From: Megaleporinus macrocephalus
Lineage: Eukaryota; Chordata; Actinopteri; Characiformes; Anostomidae
Reading direction: 5' to 3'
DNA: 64,000 bases
NCBI GenBank assembly: GCA_021613375.1
Contig: CM038720.1
Span: 11,311,962-11,375,961, forward strand
A program made the translations under genes and the position numbers. The notes beneath the pieces were generated by a model that worked only from the letters and a program-made list of their open reading frames with translations, searched no databases and was not told the DNA's origin. This document shows, piece by piece, positions 1-12,624 of the stretch (within the stretch, counting starts at the first letter, position 1; each line of letters opens with the position of its first letter).

Positions 1-71
1 AATAAAATAACTATCATAGTCTAGCATGGCTGATTAGCAGCAAAACCATCTGCTGTTGGAATAAACTTTGT

Positions 72-213
72 ATGCATATTTTATTTTTTAAGTTTCTGAT
101 ATAATTCAAAAATGTCTCTTGTCCTTTATGTTGTGTATACATTTCATAACTGGTGGACCAAAAGAAATAGCCTCAAATTACTTGTAACAAATCGGCCTCA
201 CATTAAATTTCAT
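72..213 (+). repeat. Dispersed repeat fragment, family F (short copy)
   Basis: This stretch matches 2,265-2,408 as a diverged direct repeat. Both contain the shared block CTTGTCCTTTATGTTGTGTAT and end in CATTGAT. The second copy is part of a longer element beginning near 1,785, so this is probably a truncated copy of the same family. The repeat pairing is seen directly; the class (probably a non-autonomous DNA transposon) is inferred. Confidence 0.55.
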
Positions 214-225
214 TGATAGTATATG

Positions 226-350
226 CTGGTCACCAGCATGACCAAACTGGGTGACCAGCTAGTCCAGCACAGGACAGCGCTATACCAGCTGAAACCGGCC
301 TGGAATGCATGCTTAGCCTGTGCTGTTATTGTTCAGCAGGGATGTCTGAT
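226..350. repeat. Short palindromic repeat rich in GCTGGTCACCAGC motifs
   Basis: The segment carries GCTGGTCACCAGC-type words and their complements (CTGGTCACC, GGTGACCAGC). It resembles short palindromic miniature elements that are common in fish genomes. No target duplication was identified, so the class is an inference. Confidence 0.35.
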
Positions 351-1784
351 ATACTATAATTATAATAACAGCATTTAAGTTTTTTGTTTTTTTTTACCAC
401 AGATGTTGTTTTGAATGTTGGAACGGAAAGTTTCTTAATGGCAGAAAATCAAATATGCATAGTTTTCTAGTTTTCCTAAGGAAGTCCATTAGACATGTGC
501 AGCGTCCAAATGTTGCTTCTTTAGTTTAGCACTGAAGCTACAGGACTAATGCTGCTAGCAAACATGGGAAGTCAATGAACACCAACATATATTCTGTAGA
601 TAAATACACAAAAGAACTTCTCTCAACCTGCTCAGACCTCACCCAGGTCTTCATTAAAGTTACACAGACTTGAAGACGTGGTTTAAAGCTCAGTACGCGT
701 AAGCTTAACGCTGGGGATAGCTATGTTAGACAACAGGCCTTTGTTAGCAATGCTAGCCTCACTTCGAGAGTGCTTAACTAAAGAGACAAAATTTGTACAG
801 CAAGCATGTCTAGACAGGTTGACCACATTTGGGGTAAGTGGAAAATTGTTTAGATCTGTCAGCAAAACCTTCCTTTTAAAGGATTTCATGGTGACTGATG
901 ACTAAGGACTTGCTTATGTACTACATAAATAGATGGGGAAACGTTTTTGCTCTAATATGTGTGTGAATTTTGTCATTATTGTCCTTCGTCTGAAGTTAGA
1001 TCACTCTTCCTTGAAGCAGAAATATGTAAATGTTATTCATATTGTATTTTTGTGCATTTATGAGTATGCTATTCTTCGCTTTTAGACTTTTGCCATGTTT
1101 CCGAGTGCTGTACTTCAAGTGCTGTACCTTATTTGTAATGAACACCTTTTATTAGCATCCATATTAAGCTCATCAAAGGCTGGGTGGAAGCAGCATTCTT
1201 CTTGTTAATGTTTCACTGTTGAGCCTGATCTATAGCACCGAGCAGTCTGCGGGGGAAACAAGCCTCTCTGAAATCTAATCACCGAAACCTGTTTTCCCCT
1301 TTTAAGTACATTTGCTCTCCTTATCGCTGCTCTCCTGATATTCATTTAGCCATGCTAATTGCTGAAAAAGAGATCTCTGTTGACGAGACAAAATCGATAA
1401 TTATGACAGGAAGAGAGCCACAAGCCAAGATAACTGAAGTGAGTGTGCAGATTTTGCTCCACAAGGCCCAGGCCCATGCCTGAACCCGTGATAAGAGGTA
1501 AGTGTGTCTAGCGATATGCCCTCATCAATCTTCCCTATCTTTGGGGGCATGCTAGGTTTATATGGCCGTATTTGTAGCAAAGCCGAGCTAAACATTCCAT
1601 TTCCATCTGCTTATGGTTAAACAGTCACATGTCTATGTGTTGAAGCCACTAGAATTGTAATCAGCTGTTTGTATTGCCATAGAAGGGGTCTTCAACCATC
1701 TACAATCCCAAATATTGCTTAATACCAATAAATAGCCAATGGTGGCCAAAGTGATGTTTCTCCGATTCTGATAAACAGTGTTAA
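351..1784. other. No gene seen; AT-rich intergenic or intronic DNA
   Basis: I see no gene or recognised repeat here. About 1,200-1,600 is less AT-skewed and contains words such as TAATCACC, CATGCTAATTGC and CGATAATTATGAC, so it could be a small conserved non-coding element. The open frames are short and resemble nothing I know. Confidence 0.4.
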
Positions 1785-2408
1785 AGGGCCCATATCTGAC
1801 ATTTTTCTTATGGTCAACTTATAAAGTTTAAATACTCTTTTTGTTTTTTAGAATGAAACAAGAAGTTGTTGTTGCTGTGATTGTAAATTGCCTCCACCTT
1901 GCTTCCCTGTAATGTACCTCATTCAAAAAGCCATCCAGATTGAAAGACTGTTTTAAAATTAGCTGTAAATGGGTGGAGCTACATATTATCTTTATTTTAT
2001 TGGCTTTACTTTGTAGTTCTGCAAATACAGACTCTAGTCCATCTGGTTGGTATTCCCCTTTTACCCCCCCCAGTTAAACCAGGTCAAGATTAACAGATTG
2101 TACATTCACCTGGTCAAACGTATGGATTAGCTGTACGAGCTTTAACAAAAGAAGTGGTTTTACAAAGAGCATCTACACCATTTTAATTATTCCAAATAGA
2201 GGGGTGATAGAAGATGTGTTTGAAGGCGGGACATAGAAAGAAAAAAATAAAAATAAAAATACAATTTTATTTCCATATTTTTGTTTTTAGTTTCTGTCAG
2301 AATTTGAAAATAGCTCTTGTCCTTTATGTTGTGTATGAATTTGATGACGAACAGACAAAAAGATATGCCTTAAAATTGCTTGTATCAAAGTCTCATTTTC
2401 ATTGATTT
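1785..2408 (+). repeat. Dispersed repeat, family F (longest copy)
   Basis: It begins with TTAAAGGGCCCATAT, a start I recognise from a common fish interspersed repeat. Its 3' third (2,265-2,408) is duplicated at 72-213. No coding capacity was found. It is probably a non-autonomous DNA element; the exact family needs a repeat-library search. Confidence 0.55.
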
Positions 2409-2410
2409 GT

Positions 2411-2690
2411 TCTTCAGTGGTCAGGGACCCACAGGACCACCACAGAGCAGGTATTATTTGGGTGGTGGATCTTTCTAAGCACTGCAGTGACACTGACGAG
2501 GTGGTGGTGTGTTGGTACATGTTGTGCCAGTGTGAGTGGATCAGACACAGCAGTGCTACTGGAGGTAAAACACAGTAAACACAGTAAAATTTAAATGGTC
2601 TGTAACTGTAGAGCTACAAAGTGCTCCTATATGGTAAGTGGATCTGATAAAATGGAGAGTGAGTGTAAAAGTGCTAAAGTGCTCGGTGAG
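2411..2690 (+). mobile_element. Foldback-type dispersed element, copy 1 (internally deleted)
   Basis: It shares blocks with the copies near 4.1, 12.1, 44.5, 50.3 and 52.5 kb: CCACAGGACCACCACAGAGC, GCAGTGACACTGA, GGTGGTGGTGTGTT and GATCAGACACAGCAGTGCT. Here the left arm runs directly into the right end (TGTAACTGTAGAGCTACAAAG, then GTAAGTGGATCTGATAAAATGG), so the centre and the complementary arm are missing. The family is non-coding; its arms are reverse complements of each other, typical of foldback or miniature elements. Confidence 0.7.
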
Positions 2691-2798
2691 TGTATGTGAA
2701 TGTGTTGCTTTTCGTGACGCAGGACAGAAAAACAGGCTGCTTTGTTTCCATGTACATGGTTTTTAAATGCACTTAAAGTTTTAGGTTGAACAAACTAA

Positions 2799-2800
<2 letters not shown>

Positions 2801-2877
<77 letters not shown>
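2801..2877. repeat. (GT)n(TA)n microsatellite
   Basis: A short GT run (2,801-2,806) leads into an uninterrupted alternating T/A tract to 2,877. It is self-complementary and likely length-variable. Confidence 0.95.
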
Positions 2878-2879
<2 letters not shown>

Positions 2880-2880
<1 letters not shown>

Positions 2881-4035
2881 GCAGAAACCTAACTACAGCA
2901 GTTATATTATAGTTATATTCATAACAGCAACATAATTTTGATGATGACTAAAAACTATTTTATATATAGCCTTCAGAACTACATACTTTAGAGTAGATGT
3001 TAGAAGTGGCAGTAGGTTAAGTCTTCTTCTGACATCCTAAAACTTCTAAAGTGGGGCCAAATCTGCATTCTACCCAGATATAATACATGAATGTGTTATT
3101 AGTTTGAAGTTTTTGAAGTATTTGAGTTTGTGCCACCTACTAAAATAAGTGCACTTGAATCTTCAACCAGATGGTACCATCAACTTGCCTGATTAAGAAA
3201 CATCAACTAATTGCAAGAAACTAAATAAATATAACTTGATCATTCAGGTACAAATAAAACAACAGAGCTTTCAGTGTTAGCAGCTTCACAAACAAATCCA
3301 GGTCCAAACCCCAAATGAGAAGCCCAAGAGAAGAGATCTTGAGAGGAACCAAGACCACGACTGGGACACTGTATAGTAAATCAGTAATAGAGCAATATGA
3401 ATAATGGAAGAATAAAGATTTGACAATAGATATGGAATAGGGAATATAGAAAGAACAAAACTGTAAATGAGCCTGTGATTTTATTCTTTTATCCCAAAAA
3501 AAGTCAAAAACATTTAGTTTTCCAAAACATGGACACTGCAATGTCTGATAGGCCTAATTCAGAGCAAAGACACATGCACTGCTATTATATTGTAATTGCA
3601 ATCGCTGCATTATTTTCACATTAAATGTGTAAATCGTATAAGAGCCTTCATAATTACTGTAAGCATTCATCCAGGCGGGAAGCCATGGATACTGCAGGGA
3701 TGATAAGATTTGCCAGCAAATATTTCAGCTAAAGACAAAGCAAACCAATTCCAGAACTGTTCTGTACGCTATGCAGCAAAGAGAGTCAACAATTGTCAGT
3801 TTTCCCATCATGGAACGTAACTTGATTTTCTCTGCAGTTTTATGGACGATTTTGCAGTGTTTATTATTTCAAAACTAATTAGATGCCTTCTGCAGAGACC
3901 AGATCAGGACTAGGCCTGTGTGATAGGGTGATGTAAACAGATACCAGTGAGGACTGACAAGTAACCTGATGACGAAGCTGCAAAGGTGATAACAGCCCCG
4001 CTGGGAAAGAGTATTGTGCGATAATTACAGAGGAC
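2880..4035. other. Non-coding; possible conserved element in the 3' half
   Basis: 2,880-3,600 is AT-rich. A stretch near 3,300-3,360 (GAAGCCCAAGAGAAGAGATC, GAGAGGAACCAAGAC) looks like a fragment of a fish dispersed repeat. 3,620-4,030 is compositionally balanced with TAATTA and TTAATTAG-like words and could be a regulatory element. No gene was found. Confidence 0.35.
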
Positions 4036-4040
4036 AATTA

Positions 4041-4570
4041 TATCACTGAGCACTTTATCAGGTACACCTACTTCTATCTGCACTCGTTGTCCATTTTATG
4101 AGCTCTGCTTACCATACAGGCGCACTGTGTCACTCTGTTATTGCAGACTTTAGTATGTCTAATCTCCTTTACCCTGGTCAGAACCCCTATAGGACCACAG
4201 GTGAAGAAGTAGAGGGTGGCCAGCACAAACTGTGCAGCAACAGATGAGCTATGGTATCTGACTTTACATCTACAAGGTTGACCAACTACGAAGGAGTGGC
4301 TAATAAAGTGGACAGTGAAGAGTGGACTGCTGTGGACTGCTGATCCACTCATACCACCACAACACACACTAACACACCACCACCATGTGAGTGTCACTAG
4401 AGTGCTGAGAATGATCCACCATCCAAATAATATCTGCTCCGTGGTGGTCGTGTGGGGGTCCTGACCATTAAAGATCAGGGTACATTACAGTCATTACAGT
4501 AATTGTAGAACTACAAAAGTGCTCCAATATGGTCAGTGGAGCTAATAAAATGAACAGAAGGTGTAGCTAA
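4041..4570 (+). mobile_element. Foldback-type dispersed element, copy 2 (most complete)
   Basis: It starts near ACTGAGCACTTTATCAGGTA and includes both arms. The left arm carries GGTCAGAACCCC and AGGACCACAGG; the right arm carries the complementary GATCCACTCATACCACCAC, CACACTAACACACCACCACC and GGTCCTGACCATT. It ends at GCTAATAAAATGAACAG. The reverse-complement relation between the arms explains why both strands show short spurious frames. Confidence 0.7.
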
Positions 4571-7500
4571 GTGATCCATAAGTTTGTATAATAATAATTT
4601 TTAGATATGAATCAGGCCTGGTTTAGCCACATGGAGCTACTGGATGTTCTACCAACATAAGCCTGATTTTACAGTATTGGAAATATTTCCACAAATACTG
4701 AGATAAGACACTGCATCTAAGCCCACAGCGATCACAAACAAAGGGCACAACATCCTGGTAAGGCTAATTAATGGTTACACAGCCTCATGTTGGTGTTGTC
4801 TATGCATTAGCTTCTGGAAATGCTAGACTAGGTAGACTTCTACTTTCTTCAGAAGAAGCCTATACCAGTATCTACAATGCGACTCAGTAAAATGCTACAA
4901 TATGAATGTAATATGTACACGCACCATGTTTCCTTGTAGTAGTCTCTGCCCTGACCACAGTGCTGTTTCAGCAAGTCCTGATGGATGGCTTTGGTGTAAA
5001 GTAGGCCTTTCAAATACAGTAAAACCAAACCATAAACTCAAAGCAAAAACAGACGTCCTGCCATTGTAAGTAAGTCAAAGCATGCTCTTTGATGTTGGAT
5101 CATTTTCATCTGTGCCGGGTTTACTCTTAGAAGCCTGGAGTTACTATTGTTGCTTGGCAGTCCATACTTATTAAATACACCTACATAACTGCATAAGTAA
5201 TTACATGATGCGTGACATTATATATAGCTTTTACATATTTATATTTGGCTCACGTTCTATATTAACTTTGTATTTCTTTCAAATATATATGTTTCAATAT
5301 GTTTTACCCAGAAGTTACTGTCGTATGCAAACGCTGGGTTAAATGACAAGCAAAAAAAGCTCAGTCTATTAACATTCTATTATTAATATTATTAGATTAA
5401 TCTTTATGACTATTTTTTGTTGGAATGGGAAATATATGGCATGTTTAAAAGATCCCAGATCTGTGCCCACTGAGGTTTTAATGAAGAAGACATTCACTCA
5501 CGCTTTATTTGTTGTGTTGAACAAAGGAATAGTTTGGCCCTGTAATGGCAAAGCCATAGAAACCACCACTGAGAAATGCGACAAATTCTGTCCTCACTGC
5601 CATGTAGAACATTATACCAGCAGGCCACCCATGATGATACCCGCCTTCCATGTAAATGTCCTTTCTGAGTTGTCACTTACAAAGATTAAAGAGAGCTGCC
5701 CTTTGGTCATGCAGGAGAGTAACTTCTAGCTAAGGGCATAGCAGTTTTGCAAGGCTGGCATGCGGTCATGTCCATGAAGATGTCCGACATCAAAGAACAG
5801 TGCGTCTTTACGTCTTTACAATAGCAGTACATCTGTCTTTACTTTGATATTATGGCTTTTGATTCGACTGTACTTGAAAGGTCTACCAGACATTAAAGCC
5901 GTCCGCCAGAGACAGCTGAAAGAGCTATGTGGCCAAAAAAAAAAAAATGTTTACCCAAAGAGGACGGGGTAGATGTGAATATATGCATTTCTAACTGATC
6001 TAAATTCACTGATGGTGGAAAACCTCTAGTGTGGCAATATTAATAACTGGACTGGTTGCTTCAGCAATTCTGGAAGCTATATTCTCATAGGTCCCCCATG
6101 GAATCTAGCCTTGAAATGTTTTTTCTTACACTTTGTTTAATTATTTTGTACCCTGAGCTCATTGAAAAAAGTGGAGAAATTTGGCGGAGAGAGCAGATTC
6201 TACATCTTAAATTGATAGTGCAGTTGAAGAGTAGACATCCTATGATTGATTTGAATTTGGCAAAAGGCTGTCACGCATGAAATCTTGTTTGTGTCACAGA
6301 AAAATATTGTCTGACATCAAAACAAACAAGTCTCACAAGCTTATCAAAAAGCAGACTCTAGCTATTTGGACTGTAAATGTCATTACGATGTAAGTAACTA
6401 TGTAATTAATTGTATAATAAGGTAATTACATTTAAACATTGCACTGTAGCGAAAAAGGTCAATATGGAGGTACATTTGTCATACAGCCATGGTTTTAAGG
6501 TCAAACGCTGTACTTTAAATAAGTGTTTTTTCTCAGCGGCAAGGTACATAGTTGTACCATTGCAGAATCTATTATTACTATTATTAGCATAATTAATAGA
6601 ATCATTAGCAGAAGTAGTAGTAGTAGTCTTATAACTAATGCAATATCATTTTTATACCAGCACAATAAAATGAAAAGGCCTAAAGGTGAGATAGGGTATG
6701 TGGGTCCATACAACTTTAAAAAAAGATAAAGAAATTATTTTAATAGAAAATTAATTTTTTACCTTTTTTCTGAGAATATAAAGAAAAATTTAGGTTCCAC
6801 TTAAATTTTTCCCTCAGCTTGATCTATATTGATCATTTAATAAAGTACCCTTTCTGCTGCTTTGGTTTCCAGGTTGGTTATATTTTAAGTGGTAAATGTA
6901 AAATAACCCTTTTGGGTGTTTTTGGTTATTACCCATTTTTTAATCCAAAGCTCTCTTTGTGTGGCTAAATGAACGTGTAAAGAACAATAACACATTTCCA
7001 GTCATTTCTATTAGCCAAAATTGCAATGCTAATAACCTTATTAGCTCCAAAATGGGCAATACTGGTATTAGATCTTTAAATGAAAACAACAGTTTCCTAT
7101 TCAATTAACATGAATCAAATAAAGAGCTACATTGAAAAAAAAAGATACTGGCTATTTAGCACAAAGAACATTTCATTATCGACAGTCCCATAAGGATTTA
7201 GAGGATTTTTTATTATACTTAAAGGCCCTATTACACATGACCACTCCTTAATACGGCATCAAATGTTCTTTGCAACAATAAACAGTTTAAAATCATCCAT
7301 GTGTGCATAAAAAAACAAGTTCAAATTATGTTTTACTCCCATGTGAAGCAACCAAAGCATTGGTCCTATTGTGAGGACAATGCAAGTTTGATTCCTTGTG
7401 ATGCCATAGCCATCCCTGGCTAGGCAGCCAGTTGGCCTCCCACTCCTGACATTCGTTTATAGCATGCTAGCCAAAGTGAGTATCTCTTTGCTGGCATAAT

Positions 7501-7654
7501 ACTGTTAGCATTCCTCTCCAAGACCATTCAACATAATTCAATGGAAGCATGTGCTAGCCTTCACCCTCTAAGTGCTGGTAGTATCATGTGATTATGAGAG
7601 ACCTAGCTAGTTGGTGGGATTGGACATGACTACAATTGGGGAAGAAAAGTTACA
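4571..7654. other. AT-rich non-coding stretch, no gene recognised
   Basis: The largest open frame here (5,406-5,729, 107 codons) resembles no known protein, overlaps an opposite-strand frame and lacks flanking splice or promoter evidence, so I do not call it. A short A/T- and TAG-rich simple patch lies near 6,570-6,635. No transposon with clear ends was recognised. Confidence 0.45.
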
Positions 7655-7662
7655 GTTGTGTG
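7655..7662. repeat. Target-site duplication, left (GTTGTGTG)
   Basis: This eight-base sequence lies directly before the hAT-type element and is repeated exactly at 8,014-8,021. An 8-bp duplication is the hallmark of hAT transposition. Confidence 0.9.
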
Positions 7663-8013
7663 CAGTGCTTAATTTGTAAAACATCAGGTAATGGAACACT
7701 AAAGGTGGGGTGATCCAGCAAGAGGCAGTGAGGGAAAAGGTCCTGGAACGCATAGACACAACAGTGCTTCAAGTGTCCATCTAACATAGTAGCATTCTAT
7801 ACAATAAAGTAATCCTAGCTTTAATGACTGCAGTAAGGAGCTGCAACCATAAACTCTCAGAGATGCCACTGGACGAATAGTTTTTGGTGTCCTACAAAAA
7901 AAAGACGTCAAAGAGGTGGTGGATCCACATAAATAAGTTCTGGAACACAGGTACCTGAAATATGAGAGGTGCCGGATCTTGTTCCGGCAAGGTCCTGCAC
8001 AAATTAAGCACTG
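7663..8013. mobile_element. hAT-type miniature element (351 bp) with intact terminal repeats
   Basis: The left end CAGTGCTTAATTTGT (7,663-7,677) and the right end ACAAATTAAGCACTG (7,999-8,013) are perfect 15-bp inverted repeats. They start with CAG, as usual for hAT elements, and are flanked by an exact 8-bp duplication. The interior has no transposase motif, so the element is non-autonomous and would have been moved in trans. Overlapping open frames on both strands are incidental. Confidence 0.9.
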
Positions 8014-8021
8014 GTTGTGTG
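8014..8021. repeat. Target-site duplication, right (GTTGTGTG)
   Basis: This is an exact copy of 7,655-7,662, immediately after the right terminal repeat of the hAT-type element. Confidence 0.9.
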
Positions 8022-8860
8022 ATAAGAAAAGTAATGTTGTTTCTGGTCCACAACAAACGTTACAGTGCGTTCCAAACAAAGTTTGTGAATTGGTTTGTGT
8101 TATCTTTAACTGAACAATCCATTAGCATTTGTTATGAACTTTGCATTATCCATGGCTTCCTGGCATGTAGCACATTAGATGTATGTATACAGAAGACAGT
8201 GAAGTTACAGTAGACCTTATTGTAAAGGCACTCATTTAAAGCTGCACTATGTAGTTTATTTGTATAAATCAAAAGAAGTTTCATTAACAGGGCTGGATTT
8301 TGTGGCATGTTTAGGTCCTAAATTCAAAACACTATACTGACCAAGATATGATGACAATAGTAAATAATTCACTCACTTTCTCCACAGACATGTCCTTGCA
8401 AGTTTTGACTAAGTTCTCTTTGAACACTTTCAATGCACTTGCAATCAACAGATTTATCTTCTAAAAGAAGGGGTTCTAAGCATAACCAATGCTACAGAAT
8501 GTTCTTCCACACCTGAAATGTTCTTCCACATGTTGAAATTATGTCATTTAATTGTGGACTTTGGGTCCACATTAATGATTTGCTTTAACATAACTTTTGT
8601 GTTGGTTATATAAAAAAAAAACAATTAAATACATTGAAACATATTTCAATTAAATAAGCTGTTACTCCAAACAATAGGTGAAATAATATCACTAGAAAAT
8701 TCCATCCCAATCGCAAGATACAAGGAAAAGAGCCCTTCCTCCTCAATATTACCATTACCAGCTGTTTATTTACCAGTCTAGAAGACACAGGAAAGCAAAT
8801 TCCAATGTTAACGATAATGTTAACTCTTGTTTAGCTTTTACTTTTATTTGTTCTTTTGTT
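8022..8860. other. AT-rich non-coding, nothing recognised
   Basis: No open frame of interest, no repeat with definable ends and no RNA gene was seen. Confidence 0.5.
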
Positions 8861-8863
8861 TGC

Positions 8864-9120
8864 TGCTAAAGGTTGCAGGCAAGAGTTTTAGCCATTGGTG
8901 ACTTTGCCTATCCTTTTATTGGCTACCTGCCCTTAAATTATCTAACCAGGAGTAGAATCTTCAACATGATGGTGGGGCAATTCTACTTCTTCATCCTCGC
9001 ACGTTGAACTGATTGGACTCACTATCACCTTTTGAGGTACAAATTGGTATTACAAAACAGGGCAAGCCAGGGCTATCTGGTTAGCATCTATCTAACCATC
9101 TAACCGTCTATCTGGTTGAC
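8864..9120 (+). repeat. Dispersed repeat, family E (copy 1)
   Basis: It is related to 60,380-60,560. Shared words are TACTTCTTCATCCTC / TATTTCTTCATCCTC, CGTTGAACTGATTGG / TGTTGGACTAGTTTG, CTCACTATCACC / GCTACTGTCGCC and CTGGTTAGCAT. It is non-coding and its class is unknown. Confidence 0.5.
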
Positions 9121-9124
9121 TATT

Positions 9125-11960
9125 GAAACTATTATTTCTTCACACTTTGTTTTAATTTTGGAATGTTTTAAACTCTATATCTTGCAAGTTACCAATGCAA
9201 TTTAGTCTTGTCATTTCAATCTCATTTTATTTCTGCTACATAGATCAGTCATGTTAGTTGTACACTGAAAAAAAAATCTGTTGGATTTACATAATTGCAT
9301 AAGTGTGAACACTTATTCCAAATAAGACATTGGTGATTGTCTGAATCTTCCTAAAAAACTGCATAAGTGGGGTCGAAGAAGAAATTTGCTAGTGAATGGT
9401 TGGTGAATGAGGCCCTTTGTGTTTATTTAAATTTAATTTATGTTCATTAAAATGTGTAAATATATGGCAGGCGCAGTTTAGTTTAAATAGATTTGTTTAA
9501 GATTTCAAGTTACATATGAACCAATGTGCCAGGCTCGCGCTCCAACAGTCTCTACAGAGTAGATTACACAGGTCTAAGAAGAAAATATTTAAAAGGACAA
9601 ACTAAATGTCAAAGGTTCATGGAAAAACAGATCAGACTACAGGCTTTAATATAGTGGTAGAACTGAGCTCTTCTTGTGCAGCTTTCGGCCAAGAAAAAAA
9701 TAAGAATTCTTAATAATAGGTCTTCACATGTTTTCACCAGAGACATGTTTGAGCCACACACACACATGCAAGTAAACAAACAAACAAATAAATAAACAAC
9801 CAAATAGAAATCTCAAAACAGTGGCTTGGAAGGTCAAACAAAATGATATCAGTAGCAGTCCAACAACAAACTGCTCAAATGGCCATTTTCAAGTGTTTTA
9901 TAAGAGAAGCCGCAGAAACTGTGTACAAGCAGTTCTTAAGTGAACTTGATGAATCAATCACGGTAACCCTCAAGGAATCTGTGGAATCTGTTTCGTTCTT
10001 CCTCTCCTGCCTTCTTCACACGTTTTACACATCAGATTTAAAGTGATCCCGAGTTTCCTGTTCCACCTGAATAGTGCAGCAGTTACATTCTGGCACTCTT
10101 TAAGGTGGATCATAAAATTATAAAAACAGCCAACTTGGCTTCACCTAGGTGAGCGCAGTTGGGGTGTCACAGAGATTTCAGCCCTCGTTAGGTGGGCCAC
10201 TGCTTGTCCTGTCTGGGGTCTCTAAGCTATGAACAATGTGGCCAAAAACGGCTTAAAAGATTCTTCTTAAAGCAAAAAAGTGTTAAATCTCACCATCTTG
10301 GTTGTTTTGATGTAGCCCAGAATAATGGTGGTCTTCTAACGTTTCTTCACGTAACTGTAGTGGATGGAAACATGACTTGATTTACGTTTGAACATTTGCA
10401 AAACATTTGAATGGAAACCCAATGCTACCTGATAGACCATCTAGTTATAAATGTATAGAAAATTAAGATAGATTACCAAAATGTGTAAAAATATAACCAC
10501 TGACCAAGCCATGTTTAAAATACATGCCCCACATGTTTAAACATGTCTTAACAATATGTGAAAGGTATTTTATTCAGATAATATGATTATTGTGCACTGG
10601 TAAACATATTATATTTGCATTTACTATTATTTCTTGGACCCTTCCAGATTTTCCAAACCTTCCTTCTTCTAAAGTAGCCAGTGCCCACCAAGTTTCTTCT
10701 TATTCCTCCACTAAAGTTTCTGAGCTTACATAAAAGTCTAATGGAAGGTTTAAACTCAAACTTGATTGATCATTTTCTTTGAACTACTTTGTATTTCACT
10801 TTCATCTAACTGAACGTAATCATACTTTAGATGCCAGCAGGATTTTTGTAAATGTAAATGAGCTGGTTTGATAATATCTCACATTACAATGTCATAAAAT
10901 TGCACTGCAGTCCAGCCATAAGTCATACTAACATATGGGCTGCTTCCCAATTCCCTGTCTGAAGCAAAATATCTGAGAGCTCAGTCGCATATCCCTCGTT
11001 TTTCCATCCTTTATTCCAATGGCTTAAAATCATGGGCCGTGATAAAACACAGCTGGCTTAAGAAAGTCCGGTCACTAACATAGTCTGTTGTGTCAGCCTT
11101 CGTTAGATCACATCACAAGAGTGTTGCAAAAGACATGTCATGAGCTGACATTAGCTGTCACGACTACTTAGATATTAACTTTAGGAAGCACAGGGCAGTT
11201 CTTAAGTCATTGTAATGCTGGAGGGTTCTACTAAAGTGTTCCCCTTTGGATCGTAACTTTAACTTTGCCTCGGTGTAGCACTGCTGGGTAAACTGACTTT
11301 TGAAATATCCAAGGCTTTAGTCTATAAACAACAAGCATCCACACCTAATTCCCTGTTACTTAAGACGTACCTTACAGCTAAAGCTTTGGCAGTGGACCCA
11401 AGCTCATGAACCCACTTTGATGGCCTCCTCGTGTTTTTGGACCTATAAGAAACACGGCTCCCGAGTGGGAGCGGAGAGAGGAACACGTGCCGAGTTTCTT
11501 TGAGTAATGCCTCCCTTTGCTCCCATAGAACGCGAGAGGTGACTCACCTTGACATCATTTCCTCTGCTCAATGTCCCCAATAAGAAGGAGTGCGGCAAGC
11601 CGAGCAAAGGTAGGCTCCTTTAATCTGCCACTCCATCTAGTGCAATTTCCACTTTATACCCCCATAGCTGCCGTCTTAATCAACCAGAACAGTGCACTAA
11701 AAATGTGTGTCATAAAGGGTAGAGATAGCGTAGCACATTCTCTATAACTATGCTGTGCGAATATAGCGACTCAGATTGAAGGGCATAGGTGTTACTTTGT
11801 AATTATAGTGTAATGCCTGCATTATTATATTTCTATTGCAAGCTTATTAACAATGTTCAAGTAGAAAATGGATTCACAGTTCTAAACTCTGACACATCGG
11901 AAAGTAGGCCTCCTACTATGAGGAGAAATAAGTATTCAGACACTTTTTAATTATACTTCC
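9125..11960. other. Mostly AT-rich non-coding; candidate conserved block near 11.4-11.7 kb
   Basis: No gene was recognised. 10,066-10,131 carries a short D-family miniature element. About 11,380-11,660 is more balanced, with CpGs and words such as GGTGACTCACC, and could be regulatory. This is inferred from composition only. Confidence 0.35.
10066..10131. mobile_element. Short miniature element, family D (copy 1)
   Basis: The segment runs from CTGTTCCACCTGAAT to TTTAAGGTGGATCAT, so its ends are imperfect inverted repeats (TTCCACC...GGTGGA). GCAGCAGTTACATTCTGGC recurs near 44.2 kb as GCAGCAGTTACATTGCAG. Confidence 0.5.

Positions 11961-11961
<1 letters not shown>

Positions 11962-12034
<73 letters not shown>
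11962..12034. repeat. (GT)n(TA)n microsatellite
   Basis: An alternating GT run followed by an uninterrupted TA run, with the same GT-to-TA order as at 2.8 kb. It creates a spurious poly(Tyr-Ile) frame on the minus strand. Confidence 0.95.
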
Positions 12035-12036
<2 letters not shown>

Positions 12037-12072
12037 AACCATGACACTAAAACCATCTCCTTGTGTCTACAC

Positions 12073-12475
12073 ATATTCTCAATTTTACCAGCTCTATTTA
12101 CACATACAGGTGTACTGTGACACTTACAGACTGTATTAATCTTCAATGATCAGGACCACCAAAGGACCACCACAAAGCACATGATGAGTCATTCTCAGTA
12201 TGCAGTGACACTGAGGTGGTGGTGGTGTGTTAGTGTATGTTGTGCTGGAGAGAGTAAATCAGACACAGCAGTGCTGCTGGTGTTTTTAAACACTGTGTCC
12301 ACTTGTCGTCCACTCTAATAGACACACCTTGCAGGTCCACCGTGTAGATGTAAAGTCAGAGACAGTAGCTCATCTGTTCTCTAGTCCGTCATCAGTGGTC
12401 ACAGGTTGCTGATTGGAGGACAAGTCTCAATCTAGCAGTGACACTGAGGTGTTTAAAAACTACACCAGCACTAGA
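12073..12475 (+). mobile_element. Foldback-type dispersed element, copy 3
   Basis: It carries the family blocks AGGACCACCACAAAGCAC, GCAGTGACACTGAGG, TGGTGGTGGTGTGTTAGTGT, CAGACACAGCAGTGCTGCTGG, CACTCTAATAGACAC and a centre with CATCAGTGGTCACAGG. The right arm beyond the centre is missing. It sits between a microsatellite and a Tc1-like remnant, forming a repeat island. Confidence 0.7.
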
Positions 12476-12624
12476 ACTTATAATTAAAAACTGAATATAT
12501 TTTAATTATGTATTCTAGTGTTCTCAGTGTTAATGCTGCAGGTGAAATGGTTTTGTGTTAACTGAGCCTTGTGTCTTGAAAAAAATGTGGCCACTGCTTG
12601 TGAAGGTTTCACACTACAAGTAGC

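Noticed and set aside
5406..5729. 107-codon frame with a CPHC motif
   Set aside because: A single CxxC-like motif is not a zinc-binding domain; AT-rich context and an opposite-strand frame suggest chance.
11916..12146. Poly(Ile-Tyr) frames, also at 18,196-18,402, 32,054-32,330 and 59,698-59,946
   Set aside because: They are translations of (TA)n microsatellites.
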